A stretch of DNA of 64,000 nucleotides from Enterococcus sp. 9D6_DIV0238 (GCF_002174455.2 NZ_CP147246.1:2259501-2323500); one strand, 5' to 3'; positions 42,436 through 52,153 are shown, numbered from the stretch's first letter. The notes: a model not told the origin generated them from the letters alone. Numbers and translations are program-made.

Positions 42436-43866
42436 TTACCTATCTAGTAACAGTTTTTTTGGATTTATCATAAATATGTATATCATAGGAATAATCATAG
42501 ATATAATTATTACGAATATTATGAAAAAATATGCAGTTAAAATTTTGGGCTTTGAAATTGATACTTCGAAATTTTCTTCAGTTTGCTCTACGTCTATAAC
42601 GGAATTACCTAAACTATTATATTGTTGAACTTCTGTCTCTTTTTCTATAGTCCATTCTTCTTCTTCAGCATTATTAAAGAAGATGTAGGATAGTTCTTTA
42701 GCTGCTAAATGACTAGGAAACACTGAAATGGATACGGCTACTGTTGCAATTGTAAGTATTTCAATCATAATTAAGGAAATTATTTTTAATTTTTTTTCTC
42801 CTAAAGATAAATATACGCCAAATTCATATTTTCTATCTCTCAACAGTAAAATAACACTTAGGCTGATTATGCAAATAGATGTTATAAACATTAGTATCAT
42901 GGTGTTATCTACTATTTTTTTTAATTTTACAAAAGTTGGATTTATACTGTTGTATTGATCTGTAGATATAATCACATTATAGAGTTTTGTCCCAAGTATG
43001 TTTTCCGCCTCTTGGCGAAAACTTTCTGTATATTTTACATCTTTCAACTCATAATAAGCATCATACTCTTCAGAAGGAATCTCTAACCCCTGCTCTTCAT
43101 AAAAGACAGTTCTTCTAGATACTAAATTTTTATTGGGTATATACAACGTGTTTGAGGATCGAGTATTGTTTACTAACTCTTCAAACTGAAAATCATTTTT
43201 AGGCTCATTTACTTTCTTTTTTGTATCAAATATACCTATGATTTGATACTTTCCTATGTGATGTTCTTTCTGAGTATCATCTATACTAAAAACTCGATCT
43301 AATGAAAAGACTTCATTAAGTGCCAAATTATTTTCTTCAGCAAATTTTTTAGAAACAATTGTTACATTGTCTGAAGATTCGATTTCTTTTTTAGAAAAAG
43401 ACCTACCTTCTTCCATGGTAATTTTACTTGAAATTATATCAAAAATCTTATTATTGTTAACTCCCTTTAATAAAAATGTATTCGTCCAATCTCTTTCTTC
43501 AATTTCTATGTCAGCTATTGATCTCTGGCTTTTCAATTTGTTACTTTGAATAACATCATATTCAGAATAATCATATTCTTTAACATACTCTAAATCACCT
43601 ATCTTTTTATATTTTTCTAATTTGATTGGCGCGACTAAGTTGTCTGGGTTGTTACTTAGATAGTCTTCTTGCTCTGTGTAGTTATTTATAATTGTTGCTG
43701 TCAAAGGAAGTTTATTTTTAATATTTGATTCATTTTTTGTATAGGCTTGCTTCAACGATAGTGCCCCAGAATAGATAAAACTTAATATTATTAATATAAG
43801 CAGTAGACTCAAACTGCTTTTTTTGTTCCTTATGATGCTTAAAAATGATCTTTTGAATGTATTCAT
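42436..43866 (-). CDS. Orphan FtsX/MacB-like permease
   Basis: A 476-residue membrane protein: an N-terminal helix (SSLSLLLILIILSFIYSGAL), a ~280-residue extracellular region, then helices near 320-345 and 355-385 and a final helix (AYFFIIFVIIISMIIPMIYI). This is the FtsX/MacB permease layout, but no ATPase gene is adjacent, so it must borrow one or work without. It is AT-rich compared with flanking genes and diverges, 105 bases away, from a small secreted protein gene. Similar permeases occur in bacteriocin export/immunity clusters. Function not determinable. Confidence 0.75.
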   Translation of the reverse strand: MNTFKRSFLSIIRNKKSSLSLLLILIILSFIYSGALSLKQAYTKNESNIKNKLPLTATIINNYTEQEDYLSNNPDNLVAPIKLEKYKKIGDLEYVKEYDYSEYDVIQSNKLKSQRSIADIEIEERDWTNTFLLKGVNNNKIFDIISSKITMEEGRSFSKKEIESSDNVTIVSKKFAEENNLALNEVFSLDRVFSIDDTQKEHHIGKYQIIGIFDTKKKVNEPKNDFQFEELVNNTRSSNTLYIPNKNLVSRRTVFYEEQGLEIPSEEYDAYYELKDVKYTESFRQEAENILGTKLYNVIISTDQYNSINPTFVKLKKIVDNTMILMFITSICIISLSVILLLRDRKYEFGVYLSLGEKKLKIISLIMIEILTIATVAVSISVFPSHLAAKELSYIFFNNAEEEEWTIEKETEVQQYNSLGNSVIDVEQTEENFEVSISKPKILTAYFFIIFVIIISMIIPMIYIFMINPKKLLLDR

Positions 43867-43971
43867 AATCTAATAGTAACTCCTTTTAAAAAAAATGTAT
43901 TATATTGCTTTAATATAGTATATAATATTTATTGTAATAAAGTTCAACTATTTTTTAAGGGGGATACAAAA

Positions 43972-44397
43972 ATGAAGAAAAAAGTTATTGTAAGTTTACT
44001 CATGTTGGTTGGGGGAATAGTATTGTTTTTCGACTCTGCTGATGCAGCCACTGTATTTAGTTATGATGGAACAGGAATCAGAAATTGGGATTCTAAAGGT
44101 CGTAATAACATTGCCAAAGGGAAAAAAGTATCGGTTAAGCATACTCAAAGTAAGTGGTCGAATTCAAATACGCAACAAGCTAAAACAATGAAAATCACGC
44201 TTCGTCGAAAAAATACAGTTGGGTATACAAATGTTGGAAATGTTAGTTATTCTGGTAATGTCACAAACTCATCAAAAGTATTAAATAGTAAACTAGGAAC
44301 AGCAGGGACTCATTATTTACGATTTGATTCAACGAAGCCTGCTGGGGCAACTGCAAATCCTACAGCAAATATTAAAGGAGTTTTATCAACAAATTAA
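43972..44397 (+). CDS. Small secreted protein of unknown function
   Basis: A 141-residue protein with a clear signal peptide (MKKKVIVSLLMLVGGIVLFF, cleavage likely after SADA) leaving a ~115-residue basic, Thr/Asn/Ser/Lys-rich, cysteine-free mature chain (YDGTGIRNWDSKGRNN; GTAGTHYLRFDSTKPAGA). I do not recognise a family. GGGGGATAC precedes the ATG by 5 bases, with a TATAAT -10 at 43921. A terminator-like hairpin follows, before a VanZ-like gene. The setting beside an orphan permease and VanZ-like protein suggests a secreted peptide/protein with dedicated membrane partners; it may be bacteriocin-like, unproven. Confidence 0.75.
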   Translation: MKKKVIVSLLMLVGGIVLFFDSADAATVFSYDGTGIRNWDSKGRNNIAKGKKVSVKHTQSKWSNSNTQQAKTMKITLRRKNTVGYTNVGNVSYSGNVTNSSKVLNSKLGTAGTHYLRFDSTKPAGATANPTANIKGVLSTN

Positions 44398-44402
44398 TAT
44401 TT

Positions 44403-44445
44403 AGAGTTACTAATATAAATATGCTATTAGTAACTCTCTTTTATT
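44403..44445 (+). terminator. Terminator between the secreted-protein gene and the VanZ-like gene
   Basis: A perfect AGAGTTACTAATA / TATTAGTAACTCT stem is followed by CTTTTATT, so the secreted protein is likely made in excess over the downstream membrane protein. Confidence 0.75.
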
Positions 44446-44470
44446 AATATTATTAAAAGGAGTTGTTTTT

Positions 44471-45103
44471 GTGATAAATAGACATAAATACATATCGATG
44501 GCATTAGGTATTTTTATTGGGTGCTTTTTTGTGGTGACATATATATATCAAGAATTTCTATCATCTAGACTTTTTACTTATATTACAAATATATATTCAC
44601 CTGAGGAGGGAGATTTTTGGGTCTCATTCACGATTATTTTTCTCTTGAGTTTTTATTTAGCTTATTTCATCTTTGTATTAATAACACATATAAATTCTCG
44701 TCCTGTTCTTCTCTCATTCTATTTTTTTTATTTCATTACTTTGATTTATTTTCTCTTTTTTAAAAGTATTGGAATTAGAGGAATTTCGCTTAATCCATTA
44801 GATTTTCTATGGGGAATAGGAAATGGGGAAGGGACAATCGAAACCTTGTTCAATATAATTTATTTTATTCCATTAGGTTTTTTAGTGGGCAAGAAAATAA
44901 TTTCTTTTCTTATCTTTATTGTTCTAGTTGAAATTGTTCAATATACGTTTTCTTTAGGAATTTTCGATCTTAGCGATATTCTTCTAAATTTTATAGGCTT
45001 TTATATAGGCTTGATTTTACAAAAAACATTCTTGTATAAACTATTTTCACTTCAACTAAAAAAAAGCATCAGTACTAGGGAACAATCCAGTGAAAACGTC
45101 TAA
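44471..45103 (+). CDS. VanZ-like membrane protein
   Basis: A 210-residue protein with about five hydrophobic helices and the VanZ-type ending (NIIYFIPLGFLVGKKI, then EIVQYTFSLGIFDLSDILLN). VanZ confers teicoplanin resistance in VanA operons, but most chromosomal VanZ-like proteins have unknown roles. Start GTG at 44471 with AAGGAG 8 bases upstream. It shares strand and AT-rich composition with the secreted-protein gene. Confidence 0.78.
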   Translation: MINRHKYISMALGIFIGCFFVVTYIYQEFLSSRLFTYITNIYSPEEGDFWVSFTIIFLLSFYLAYFIFVLITHINSRPVLLSFYFFYFITLIYFLFFKSIGIRGISLNPLDFLWGIGNGEGTIETLFNIIYFIPLGFLVGKKIISFLIFIVLVEIVQYTFSLGIFDLSDILLNFIGFYIGLILQKTFLYKLFSLQLKKSISTREQSSENV

Positions 45104-45166
45104 TGATCACTTAATAAGTGTTTCATATTGAGGTGAAGGCCTTACTAAAAAAATTCTGATTTATAC

Positions 45167-45209
45167 AAAAAAATCCCAGCAATCAGGCAAATTGATTGCT
45201 GGGATTTTA
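45167..45209. terminator. def terminator (bidirectional)
   Basis: AAATCCCAGCAATC pairs with GATTGCTGGGATTT, with A7 and T runs outside. Confidence 0.9.
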
Positions 45210-45245
45210 GATAATGATTATTTCTTGAACGTTTTTTTCAAGCTC

Positions 45246-45809
45246 TTACTCAATCACCAACACGCCATCTTTCAAAGCAAATGGGTTTTGTTGGTTGATA
45301 TGATCATAAAACATCACACCGTTTAAATGATCGATCTCGTGTTGAACGACGATCGCTTCATAATTCTTCAAACGTATTTTTTGTTTTTCTCCTGTGATGT
45401 CTGTATATGAAAGCGTGATTTTGTTATGACGTACCACATAACCTGGGACTTCACGATCTACAGATAAACAGCCTTCACCTTCACCTAAGCAAGCATCCTG
45501 AACAGAATGGCTCAAAATTTTAGGGTTGTACATTACAGCACTCAAGGTTGGTTCAGGATTTTCTAGATCATTGCTTGGTACATGGACTGCGATGATTCGT
45601 TTTGAAATATCTAATTGAGGTGCAGCAAGACCTACGCCGCCGCGTAAAGCCAGTTCTTCTGCTTTCACAGGATCTTGGCTGTTTTTTAAAAATTCCATCA
45701 TATCTTCGCCGAGTTTGATATCCTCGTCAGTTAGCGGCACAGACACTTCTTTTGCCACTTCTCTAAGTGTGGGGTTTCCTTCACGGATAATATCCTCCAT
45801 GGTGATCAT
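45246..45809 (-). CDS. def: Peptide deformylase
   Basis: A 187-residue Fe/Zn metalloenzyme removing the formyl group from nascent proteins. Motif 1 GVGLAAPQ, motif 2 [12 protein letters not shown] and motif 3 QHEIDHLNG give the Cys and two His metal ligands. ATG 45809 ([16 protein letters not shown]) is chosen because AAGGAGG lies 9 bases upstream and this matches the family start; the frame opens 28 codons further up without support. The length and insertions match the Gram-positive type II form. Confidence 0.97.
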   Translation of the reverse strand: MITMEDIIREGNPTLREVAKEVSVPLTDEDIKLGEDMMEFLKNSQDPVKAEELALRGGVGLAAPQLDISKRIIAVHVPSNDLENPEPTLSAVMYNPKILSHSVQDACLGEGEGCLSVDREVPGYVVRHNKITLSYTDITGEKQKIRLKNYEAIVVQHEIDHLNGVMFYDHINQQNPFALKDGVLVIE

Positions 45810-46105
45810 GGGATAATTCCTCCTTCGATTATTTAAAAGTCTAAAAGCAAAGACAGACCTATTTGGTTTATCCTGCTGTTTGATTAGCTTCATCTATTTA
45901 TTTGCTTATCTAGTTTATCACAAAATGCTGATAAATGGGATAAATTGCTGAAAAAACACTAGTGGACATCAGCTTAGTCTTGCATTTTGACCTTATATCC
46001 TGTAAAGTATCACTGTATGGAAACATACCGTCTTTTACTTGGTTGTGCGAATCACCAACGCATTACTCAGTAGTGAGATGACTACTTAAAGAAGAGGTGA
46101 AAAAC

Positions 46106-46375
46106 ATGGCAATGTCTAAAGAAAAGAAAAACGAAATCATTAAAGAGTATGCTCGTCATGAAGGAGATACTGGTTCACCAGAAGTACAAATCGCTGTATT
46201 GACTGCTGATATCAACCACCTTAACGAACATGCACGTGTTCACAAAAAAGATCATCATTCTTACCGTGGACTAATGAAAAAAATTGGACACCGTCGTAAC
46301 TTGTTAGCTTACTTACGTAAAACTGACATCCAACGTTACCGCGAATTGATCCAACGCTTAGGATTACGTCGTTAA
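46106..46375 (+). CDS. rpsO: 30S ribosomal protein S15
   Basis: The 89-residue 16S rRNA-binding protein S15: [59 protein letters not shown]. The ATG at 46106 follows GAGGTGA by 5 bases; an in-frame GTG at 46097 is part of that ribosome site. It is followed by pnp, the classic rpsO-pnp order. Confidence 0.98.
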   Translation: MAMSKEKKNEIIKEYARHEGDTGSPEVQIAVLTADINHLNEHARVHKKDHHSYRGLMKKIGHRRNLLAYLRKTDIQRYRELIQRLGLRR

Positions 46376-46379
46376 TCAT

Positions 46380-46500
46380 TGAGAGGCTGAGCCAGAAGCG
46401 CCTAACTCTGAGAAATTAGGAAGGAATTCACGAAAATTTTTACAAATTCTTGTGTAGTTCATTTTATTTTCAAAAGAGTTGCTTCTGACTCGCCATTTTT
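46380..46500. repeat. Hairpin repeat element after rpsO (copy R5, divergent)
   Basis: GAGcCAGAAGCg (46386-) pairs with GCTTCTGACTCG (46480-), closing a ~110-base element with an interior ggaattcacgaaaatttttac resembling the R1/R3 interior. A following ggctttttag could act as a terminator for rpsO. Confidence 0.5.
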
Positions 46501-46557
46501 GGCTTTTTAGTCTATTTAAAAAGGTTCAGTATCCTTGAAAATACTAAAATAATCGGA

Positions 46558-46653
46558 TCTTTGGAAAGGTTACATAAATCTACTAACCAAATAAAAGGAC
46601 TCAAATTTTTGAATCTTTTCATTTGTTTAGTAGCTGTCTGACTTTTCCAAAGA
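46558..46653 (+). promoter_or_regulatory. Long hairpin in the pnp 5' leader (candidate RNase III site)
   Basis: TCTTTGGAAAGGT (46558-46570) pairs with ACTTTTCCAAAGA (46641-46653), and inside it 46580-46605 pairs with 46608-46633 over 26 positions with three mismatches and one G-U. The result is a long double-stranded leader ending 18 bases before the pnp ATG. In E. coli pnp is autoregulated by RNase III cleavage of such a leader stem; the analogy here is inference. Confidence 0.75.
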
Positions 46654-46671
46654 ATAAAGGAGAATCGATAC

Positions 46672-48786
46672 ATGTCAGAAAAACAAGTATTCAAAACAAC
46701 ATGGGGCGGACGACCGCTACAAGTCGAGATCGGTCAATTAGCTAAACAAGCAAATGGTGCTGTTTTAGTTCGCTATGGCGACACTGTTGTCTTAACTGCA
46801 GCAGTTGCTTCGAAAGACGCAAGAGACTTTGACTTTTTCCCATTAACAGTCAACTATGAAGAGAAAATGTATGCCGTAGGTAAAATCCCTGGCGGCTTTA
46901 TCAAACGTGAAGGACGTCCAAGTGAACGTGCAACGTTAACTGCTCGTTTGATCGACCGTCCAATTCGTCCAATGTTTGCAGAAGGATTCCGTAATGAAGT
47001 ACAAATCACGAATACAGTAATGAGCGTAGATCAAGATTGCACCCCTGAAATGGCGGCAATGTTTGGTTCGTCTCTTGCTTTAGCGATTTCGGATATTCCA
47101 TTTGACGGACCGATCGCAGGTGTTGATGTGGGTCGTGTAGATGGCGAATATATCTTGAATCCAACAGTGGAACAAGCGGAAAAAACAGATATCGAATTAA
47201 CAGTTGCCGGTACGAAAAAAGCGATCAACATGGTTGAAAGCGGTGCAAAAGAAGTATCAGAAGAAGATATGTTAGGCGCTTTGCTGTTCGGTTTTGACGC
47301 AATCAAAGAATTAGTGGCTTTCCAAGAAGAAATCGTTGCTGCTGTCGGCAAAGAAAAAATGGAAATCAAGCTATTACAAGTAAATCCAGAATTAAAAAAA
47401 GAAATCTTCGATGCGTATTACGGTACGATGAAAGAAGCCGTAATGACAGAAGAAAAATTAGCGCGTGAAGTCAATATCGATGCGATCAAAGATCAAGTCA
47501 AAGAAGCGTATGCAGAGAAATTTGCAGGTCATGACGATGAAGATCAAATCGCTAAAGAAGTGAAGCAAATCGCAGAAGATCTTGAAAAAGATGTTGTACG
47601 TGAATTGATCACGATCGATAAAATCCGTCCTGACGGTCGTAAATTAGACGAAATTCGTCCACTGGCTTCAGAAGTCGGTATTTTACCGCGCGTTCATGGT
47701 TCAGGCTTATTCACTCGTGGACAAACACAAGCATTGTCTGTTGTAACCTTGGCGCCGCTTGGTGAACACCAAATCATTGATGGATTAGGTGTAGAGGACA
47801 GTAAACGTTTCATCCATCATTATAACTTCCCGCAATTCTCTGTTGGTTCAACAGGACGTGCAGGTTCACCTGGTCGTCGTGAAATCGGTCATGGAGCTTT
47901 AGGCGAACGTGCGATGGCGCAAGTTATTCCTGATGAAGTAGATTTCCCATACATGATCCGTGTCGTTTCAGAAGTATTAGAATCAAATGGTTCCTCTTCT
48001 CAAGCAAGTATCTGTGCAGGAATCTTAGCATTGATGGATGCAGGTGTGCCGATCAAAGCGCCTGTTGCCGGTATTGCGATGGGACTTGTCAGCGATGGCG
48101 AAAACTATACGATTTTAACCGATATTCAAGGATTAGAAGATCACCTTGGTGATATGGACTTTAAAGTAGCCGGTACCGAAAAAGGAATCACAGCTCTACA
48201 AATGGATATCAAGATCCAAGGAATCACTGAACAAATCTTAACAGAAGCTTTGACGCAAGCGAAAAAAGCTCGTATGGAAATCTTAGCAGAGTTGACTTCT
48301 ACTTTAGCTGCACCACGTCCAGAATTAAGCCAATATGCGCCTAAGATCGAAATGATCCAAATCGCTCCTGCTAAAATCAAAGACGTGATCGGTAAAGGCG
48401 GAGAAACGATCAATGGTATCATCGATGAAACGGGTGTTAAAATCGATATCGATCAAGATGGTAATGTAAGCATTGCTTCTGCTGATGCGGATATGATCAA
48501 AAAAGCAATCAAGATCATCGAAGAATTAACAAAAGAAGTTGAAGTTGGACAAGTTTACTTAGGTAAAGTAGTTCGTGTTGAAAAATTCGGTGCTTTTGTT
48601 AACCTGATCAAAGGAAAAGACGGCCTGATCCATATTTCTCAATTAGCGAATGAACGTGTGAACAATGTTGAAGACGTTGTTAAACTTGGTGATGAAGTAC
48701 TTGTTAAAGTAACTGAGATCGACAAACAAGGCCGTGTGAACGTGTCACGTAAAGCATTATTAAACGAAGAGAAAAAAGAAAAATAA
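46672..48786 (+). CDS. pnp: Polyribonucleotide nucleotidyltransferase (PNPase)
   Basis: The 704-residue 3'-5' phosphorolytic exoribonuclease acting in mRNA decay. Two RNase PH-like domains ([38 protein letters not shown] with [11 protein letters not shown]), a KH domain ([16 protein letters not shown]) and a C-terminal S1 domain ([15 protein letters not shown]) are in order. AAAGGAG is 7-8 bases before the ATG. The leader carries a long hairpin. Confidence 0.98.
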   Translation: MSEKQVFKTTWGGRPLQVEIGQLAKQANGAVLVRYGDTVVLTAAVASKDARDFDFFPLTVNYEEKMYAVGKIPGGFIKREGRPSERATLTARLIDRPIRPMFAEGFRNEVQITNTVMSVDQDCTPEMAAMFGSSLALAISDIPFDGPIAGVDVGRVDGEYILNPTVEQAEKTDIELTVAGTKKAINMVESGAKEVSEEDMLGALLFGFDAIKELVAFQEEIVAAVGKEKMEIKLLQVNPELKKEIFDAYYGTMKEAVMTEEKLAREVNIDAIKDQVKEAYAEKFAGHDDEDQIAKEVKQIAEDLEKDVVRELITIDKIRPDGRKLDEIRPLASEVGILPRVHGSGLFTRGQTQALSVVTLAPLGEHQIIDGLGVEDSKRFIHHYNFPQFSVGSTGRAGSPGRREIGHGALGERAMAQVIPDEVDFPYMIRVVSEVLESNGSSSQASICAGILALMDAGVPIKAPVAGIAMGLVSDGENYTILTDIQGLEDHLGDMDFKVAGTEKGITALQMDIKIQGITEQILTEALTQAKKARMEILAELTSTLAAPRPELSQYAPKIEMIQIAPAKIKDVIGKGGETINGIIDETGVKIDIDQDGNVSIASADADMIKKAIKIIEELTKEVEVGQVYLGKVVRVEKFGAFVNLIKGKDGLIHISQLANERVNNVEDVVKLGDEVLVKVTEIDKQGRVNVSRKALLNEEKKEK

Positions 48787-48817
48787 ACAAATCGATAAAC
48801 AATAAAACAATGATCAA

Positions 48818-48851
48818 AGCAGAGTGAGGCTTATGCCTGCTCTGTTTTTTT
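48818..48851 (+). terminator. pnp terminator
   Basis: CAGAGtGAGGC-ttat-GCCTgCTCTG then T7. Confidence 0.9.
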
Positions 48852-48968
48852 GTCTAAAGCAAGAGATATTTAGTAAAAAAGTGTAAAGTCGTACCACAGC
48901 TCTTTTGTTTGTCTGAATTTAGTGGTAAAATTATTGCTATCAGTCTAAAGATTATTCGAGGTGTCGAT

Positions 48969-49829
48969 GTGAAAAAGTTTAATCCAAATAAAAATATAAT
49001 CATTACGTTGATCGTTGTGATCATCGTAGTAACGATCATCAGTTTGACCGCTGCCAACCGAGCAAATAAAGGGAAAACAAATTTAGGTCAATCTGCTGTG
49101 AATGATAGTGTAGGATTTATTGATAAAGTAATCTCTTTTCCCGCGAAAGCAATTGGTGGCGGAATTTCATCAATCAGCACTCTTTTCAACACGTATGATG
49201 AGAACGAACGCTTGAAAGAAAGAATCGATAGTTACGGTGAATTGTCGATTCAAAATGATAACTTGAAGAAAGAAAATGAAGCACTGAAAAAAGAGCTAGG
49301 GCTAAATGAAACGTTAGGCAACTATGAAAGAGTAACAGCTACAGTTGTCACACGGACACCTGATATGTGGCAGGATATTTTGATCGTTGATCGGGGATCA
49401 AAAGATGGAATTGAACCTAATATGGCTGTATTATCTCAAAAAGGATTGATCGGCCGCGTCATCGAAGTTAGTGCAGCTACTTCGAAGGTGGAATTATTGA
49501 CTTCAAAAAATCAAAATTCAAATCATTTTCCTGTTCAGATCAATTCATCAAACGGCGACTCATATGGTCTTTTGAAAACGTACGATGATAAAGAAAACAC
49601 CTTGATCGTTAGCCAGATCGTAGGAGACTTGGATATTAAAGAAGGAGATGTTGTCCAAACATCAGGTTTAGGTCAAAATTCTCCAGCTAATCTGCCAGTC
49701 GGTGTAGTCGAAAAAGTGAAACCGGACAGCTATGGATTGGATCGGGAAGTATATGTAAAACCTTATGCTGAAATGTATAATATGCCTGTGGTTACGATCA
49801 TTAAGAGATTAGCAGGAGCGGGGGAGTAA
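48969..49829 (+). CDS. mreC: Rod shape-determining protein MreC
   Basis: A 286-residue bitopic protein of the lateral-wall elongation complex, with an N-terminal membrane helix (NIIITLIVVIIVVTIISL), a coiled coil (ENERLKERIDSYGELSIQ..) and the beta-barrel domain (DMWQDILIVDRGSKDGIEPN, GLIGRVIEVS). GTG 48969 with GAGGTG 5 bases upstream is preferred; a frame from 48909 lacks a site. One base separates it from mreD. Retained mreCD in ovoid cocci supports peripheral wall synthesis. Confidence 0.94.
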   Translation: MKKFNPNKNIIITLIVVIIVVTIISLTAANRANKGKTNLGQSAVNDSVGFIDKVISFPAKAIGGGISSISTLFNTYDENERLKERIDSYGELSIQNDNLKKENEALKKELGLNETLGNYERVTATVVTRTPDMWQDILIVDRGSKDGIEPNMAVLSQKGLIGRVIEVSAATSKVELLTSKNQNSNHFPVQINSSNGDSYGLLKTYDDKENTLIVSQIVGDLDIKEGDVVQTSGLGQNSPANLPVGVVEKVKPDSYGLDREVYVKPYAEMYNMPVVTIIKRLAGAGE

Positions 49830-49830
49830 C

Positions 49831-50346
49831 ATGCAGATGATCAAAAAAGAAAATGTGAAATACTACGCGCCTGTAGTTTTCTTTTTACTGATGCTGATCG
49901 ATGGACAGTTGACGCATGGTGTTGAAAATTTAATGGACAACATTTATTTTCCTAGTGCTCATATTTTATTGTTGGCTTTTCTAATGGCCGTACCAAATTT
50001 ATCTAAACGTTATTTATTGATCGCTTCGTTGGTTTTGGGTTTAGTTTGTGATAGCTATTATTTGGGTATCATCGGAATTTATACAGTGGCCTTAGCTGCA
50101 ACAGTCATGATGATGTTCCGTTTTCAACGTGTGGTACATACAAACTTATTGACTGCATTTTTTGGGATGATCATTTTTGTGACAGCGTATGAATTAATAG
50201 CAGTTGGTCTGCAGGTTATTTTTTCAATATCAAAAGTAGCACCGATTTTATTTGTCACAAAAGTGTTAGGGCCAACATTGATTTTTAATATGCTGCTATT
50301 TGTTTTACTTTCATATCCATTAAAACGACTATTTGCTAATGAATAG
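49831..50346 (+). CDS. mreD: Rod shape-determining protein MreD
   Basis: A 171-residue protein with about five membrane helices (YYAPVVFFLLMLIDGQLTHG; LGIIGIYTVALAATVMMMF) of the MreD family, partner of MreC. GGGGGAG precedes the ATG. It follows mreC by one base. Downstream lie the SagA-type hydrolases, the same arrangement as in E. faecium. Confidence 0.92.
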   Translation: MQMIKKENVKYYAPVVFFLLMLIDGQLTHGVENLMDNIYFPSAHILLLAFLMAVPNLSKRYLLIASLVLGLVCDSYYLGIIGIYTVALAATVMMMFRFQRVVHTNLLTAFFGMIIFVTAYELIAVGLQVIFSISKVAPILFVTKVLGPTLIFNMLLFVLLSYPLKRLFANE

Positions 50347-50408
50347 TCGCTTTTTATTGGCACTGTTAGATAATAAAGCAAGATAGTCTTACGGTCATGA
50401 AACAATTT

Positions 50409-50452
50409 TGTAATATCTCTTTTATCTGCATGTCATACAGCTATGATACAAT
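50409..50452 (+). promoter_or_regulatory. Promoter with WalR-like direct repeat, first SagA-like gene
   Basis: TGTAAT-atctc-TTTTAT at 50409-50425, then -10 TACAAT at 50447-50452 within CTATGATACAAT. There is no good -35, so an activator is likely. The half-site resembles the WalR/YycF TGTWAH-N5-TGTWAH box. The same layout and 38-base offset recur at 52110. Confidence 0.55.
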
Positions 50453-50524
50453 AATGCCATTGACTAAATAAAAATAATTTTGATTTATATAAACGAGTCC
50501 AGCACATACCGGAGGAATTAAAAC

Positions 50525-51835
50525 GTGAAAAAAAGTCTATTATCAGCATTGATGGTTTGTTCAGTCACTCTTACAACAGTTGCTTTACCACTTGCAGCAG
50601 TTGCCGACGATTATGATACAAAGATTGAACAACAAGATAACATCATCAATGACCTAAAAACAAAAGAATCACAGGCAGCAGCTAAGTTAGCAGAGATCGA
50701 GTCAGATATGTTAGAAACGGCGACAAAGATCGATGAACTGACAGCTAAGAAAAAGACCCTTAAAAACGAAATCACAAAATTATATAACGAAATCTCTGAT
50801 TTGAATGTTCGTATCCAAAAAAGAGAAGTTCAAATGCGTAATCAAGCACGTGATGTTCAGGTCAGCGGAACTAGCACTAGTTATTTTGATGTGATCCTAA
50901 ACTCAGAATCTATCGGAGATGCGATCAGCCGTGTTCAAGGTATCACGACATTGGTCAATGCAAATAACGATTTATTAGAACAACAAACAAATGATAAAGA
51001 AGATGTTGAGAAGAAATCTAAAAAAGTTGAAACTCAAATTTCTGTTTTAGAAACATCGACTAAAGAGTTGAATGCAAAACAGGCATCTTTAGATACGCTA
51101 AAATTAGAACAAGAAATCGCTAAAAATGAGTTGGAAGCGCAACGTACGACAGAAGAAAATAAAAAATCAGAATACGTTGAACAAAAAGCAGCCGCTCAGA
51201 AAAAATTAGAGCAAGAACAAGCAAGAATAGCCAAAGAACAAGAAGCACAAAGAAAAGCAGAGGCAGAAGCAGCTGTTAAGTTAGCGGAAGCACAAGCAGC
51301 GAACCCCGGTCTTGTTAAAACCAATGTTGTAGAGAGTAATGGAACAACCACTGCACCATCCACTCCAGTTTCTGAAACGCCAACAGGTAATACAAATAGT
51401 ATCGGTAGCGGTAAAGTATCAGAAGCGAAGAAAAAAGCAGCACAAATTGCTTTGAGTTCAGTGGGTCAAACAAATCCTACTGGTTGGGGACAAAGCGGTG
51501 AATGTATCGTTGCTGTTCAAAATTGGCTGAATGCTGCTGGAATCAGATTTACACCAGGTGGTCCTCACAGCGGATATACACAATCCGGTGCGGTTCAAGT
51601 TTCTTGGTCTGATGTTCAGGTAGGTGACGTTGTCCAATATGAAAACGCGCTTAGTCCTGATTCATGGCTAGATGGTGTCCATACAGTCCTAGTAGTAGGA
51701 GTTAAAGGAGACCAAGTTCAAATCGTTGAGTCAAACAATCCGGCAGGTTCTGGATATGTTTCAACAACGACAGGCTGGACACCAAGTCCGTATGCTGCAA
51801 ACTTTAGAGCTGTCGTATGGCGCTTTCCAGGCTAA
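50525..51835 (+). CDS. SagA-like secreted peptidoglycan hydrolase with CHAP domain
   Basis: A 436-residue secreted protein. Signal peptide (cleavage after AVA near 27), a ~200-residue coiled coil as in SagA/PcsB (IEQQDNIINDLKTKES, RNQARDVQVSGTSTSYFD), an Ala/Lys-rich and Thr/Pro linker, then a C-terminal CHAP cysteine-amidase domain: Cys in QSGECIVAVQNWL, His in LDGVHTVLVVG, Asn/Glu in VQIVESNNPAGSG. Expected to cut peptidoglycan at the septum, with the coiled coil controlling activity. GTG start after CGGAGG. It is one of a tandem pair with the NlpC/P60 paralogue; own terminator. Confidence 0.9.
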   Translation: MKKSLLSALMVCSVTLTTVALPLAAVADDYDTKIEQQDNIINDLKTKESQAAAKLAEIESDMLETATKIDELTAKKKTLKNEITKLYNEISDLNVRIQKREVQMRNQARDVQVSGTSTSYFDVILNSESIGDAISRVQGITTLVNANNDLLEQQTNDKEDVEKKSKKVETQISVLETSTKELNAKQASLDTLKLEQEIAKNELEAQRTTEENKKSEYVEQKAAAQKKLEQEQARIAKEQEAQRKAEAEAAVKLAEAQAANPGLVKTNVVESNGTTTAPSTPVSETPTGNTNSIGSGKVSEAKKKAAQIALSSVGQTNPTGWGQSGECIVAVQNWLNAAGIRFTPGGPHSGYTQSGAVQVSWSDVQVGDVVQYENALSPDSWLDGVHTVLVVGVKGDQVQIVESNNPAGSGYVSTTTGWTPSPYAANFRAVVWRFPG

Positions 51836-51849
51836 ATAAGTAAATGTTG

Positions 51850-51882
51850 AATCCCAGAGAAAATCTTCTCTGGGATTTTTTT
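51850..51882 (+). terminator. Terminator after the CHAP-type SagA-like gene
   Basis: AATCCCAGAGAA-aatc-TTCTCTGGGATT then T-run. Confidence 0.92.
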
Positions 51883-52109
51883 GAAGAAAGGACATTATAA
51901 AGGAATCAAAACTGTATATTCTAAATCATGATGATTGTATTCTTTTCTTTAATAGAGTACCCTAAAATAGTCGTTGGCATTTCGAATCATTCTCTAAATA
52001 AAAAAGATACCATTAGGAAATGGTTGAAAATGCTATTCTATAGGCATTTCAGGTGTTAAAATAGCGTGTTCTTATTTGTTATATGTAGCTTTCAAAAATG
52101 AAATACTCC

Positions 52110-52153
52110 TGTAACATTATTATTATATGTATGACATGTGACTATGATACAAT
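52110..52153 (+). promoter_or_regulatory. Promoter with WalR-like direct repeat, sagA
   Basis: TGTAAC-attat-TATTAT at 52110-52126 and -10 TACAAT at 52148-52153 in CTATGATACAAT, exactly 38 bases from repeat start to -10 as at 50409. The rest of the gap 51883-52109 shows no gene. Confidence 0.55.

Noticed and set aside
44471..45103. Glycopeptide-resistance gene vanZ
   Set aside because: No other van genes, and VanZ-like membrane proteins are common without resistance function.
45810..45893. 28-residue extension of peptide deformylase
   Set aside because: AAGGAGG before ATG 45809 and the family's usual MITM-start argue for the shorter form.
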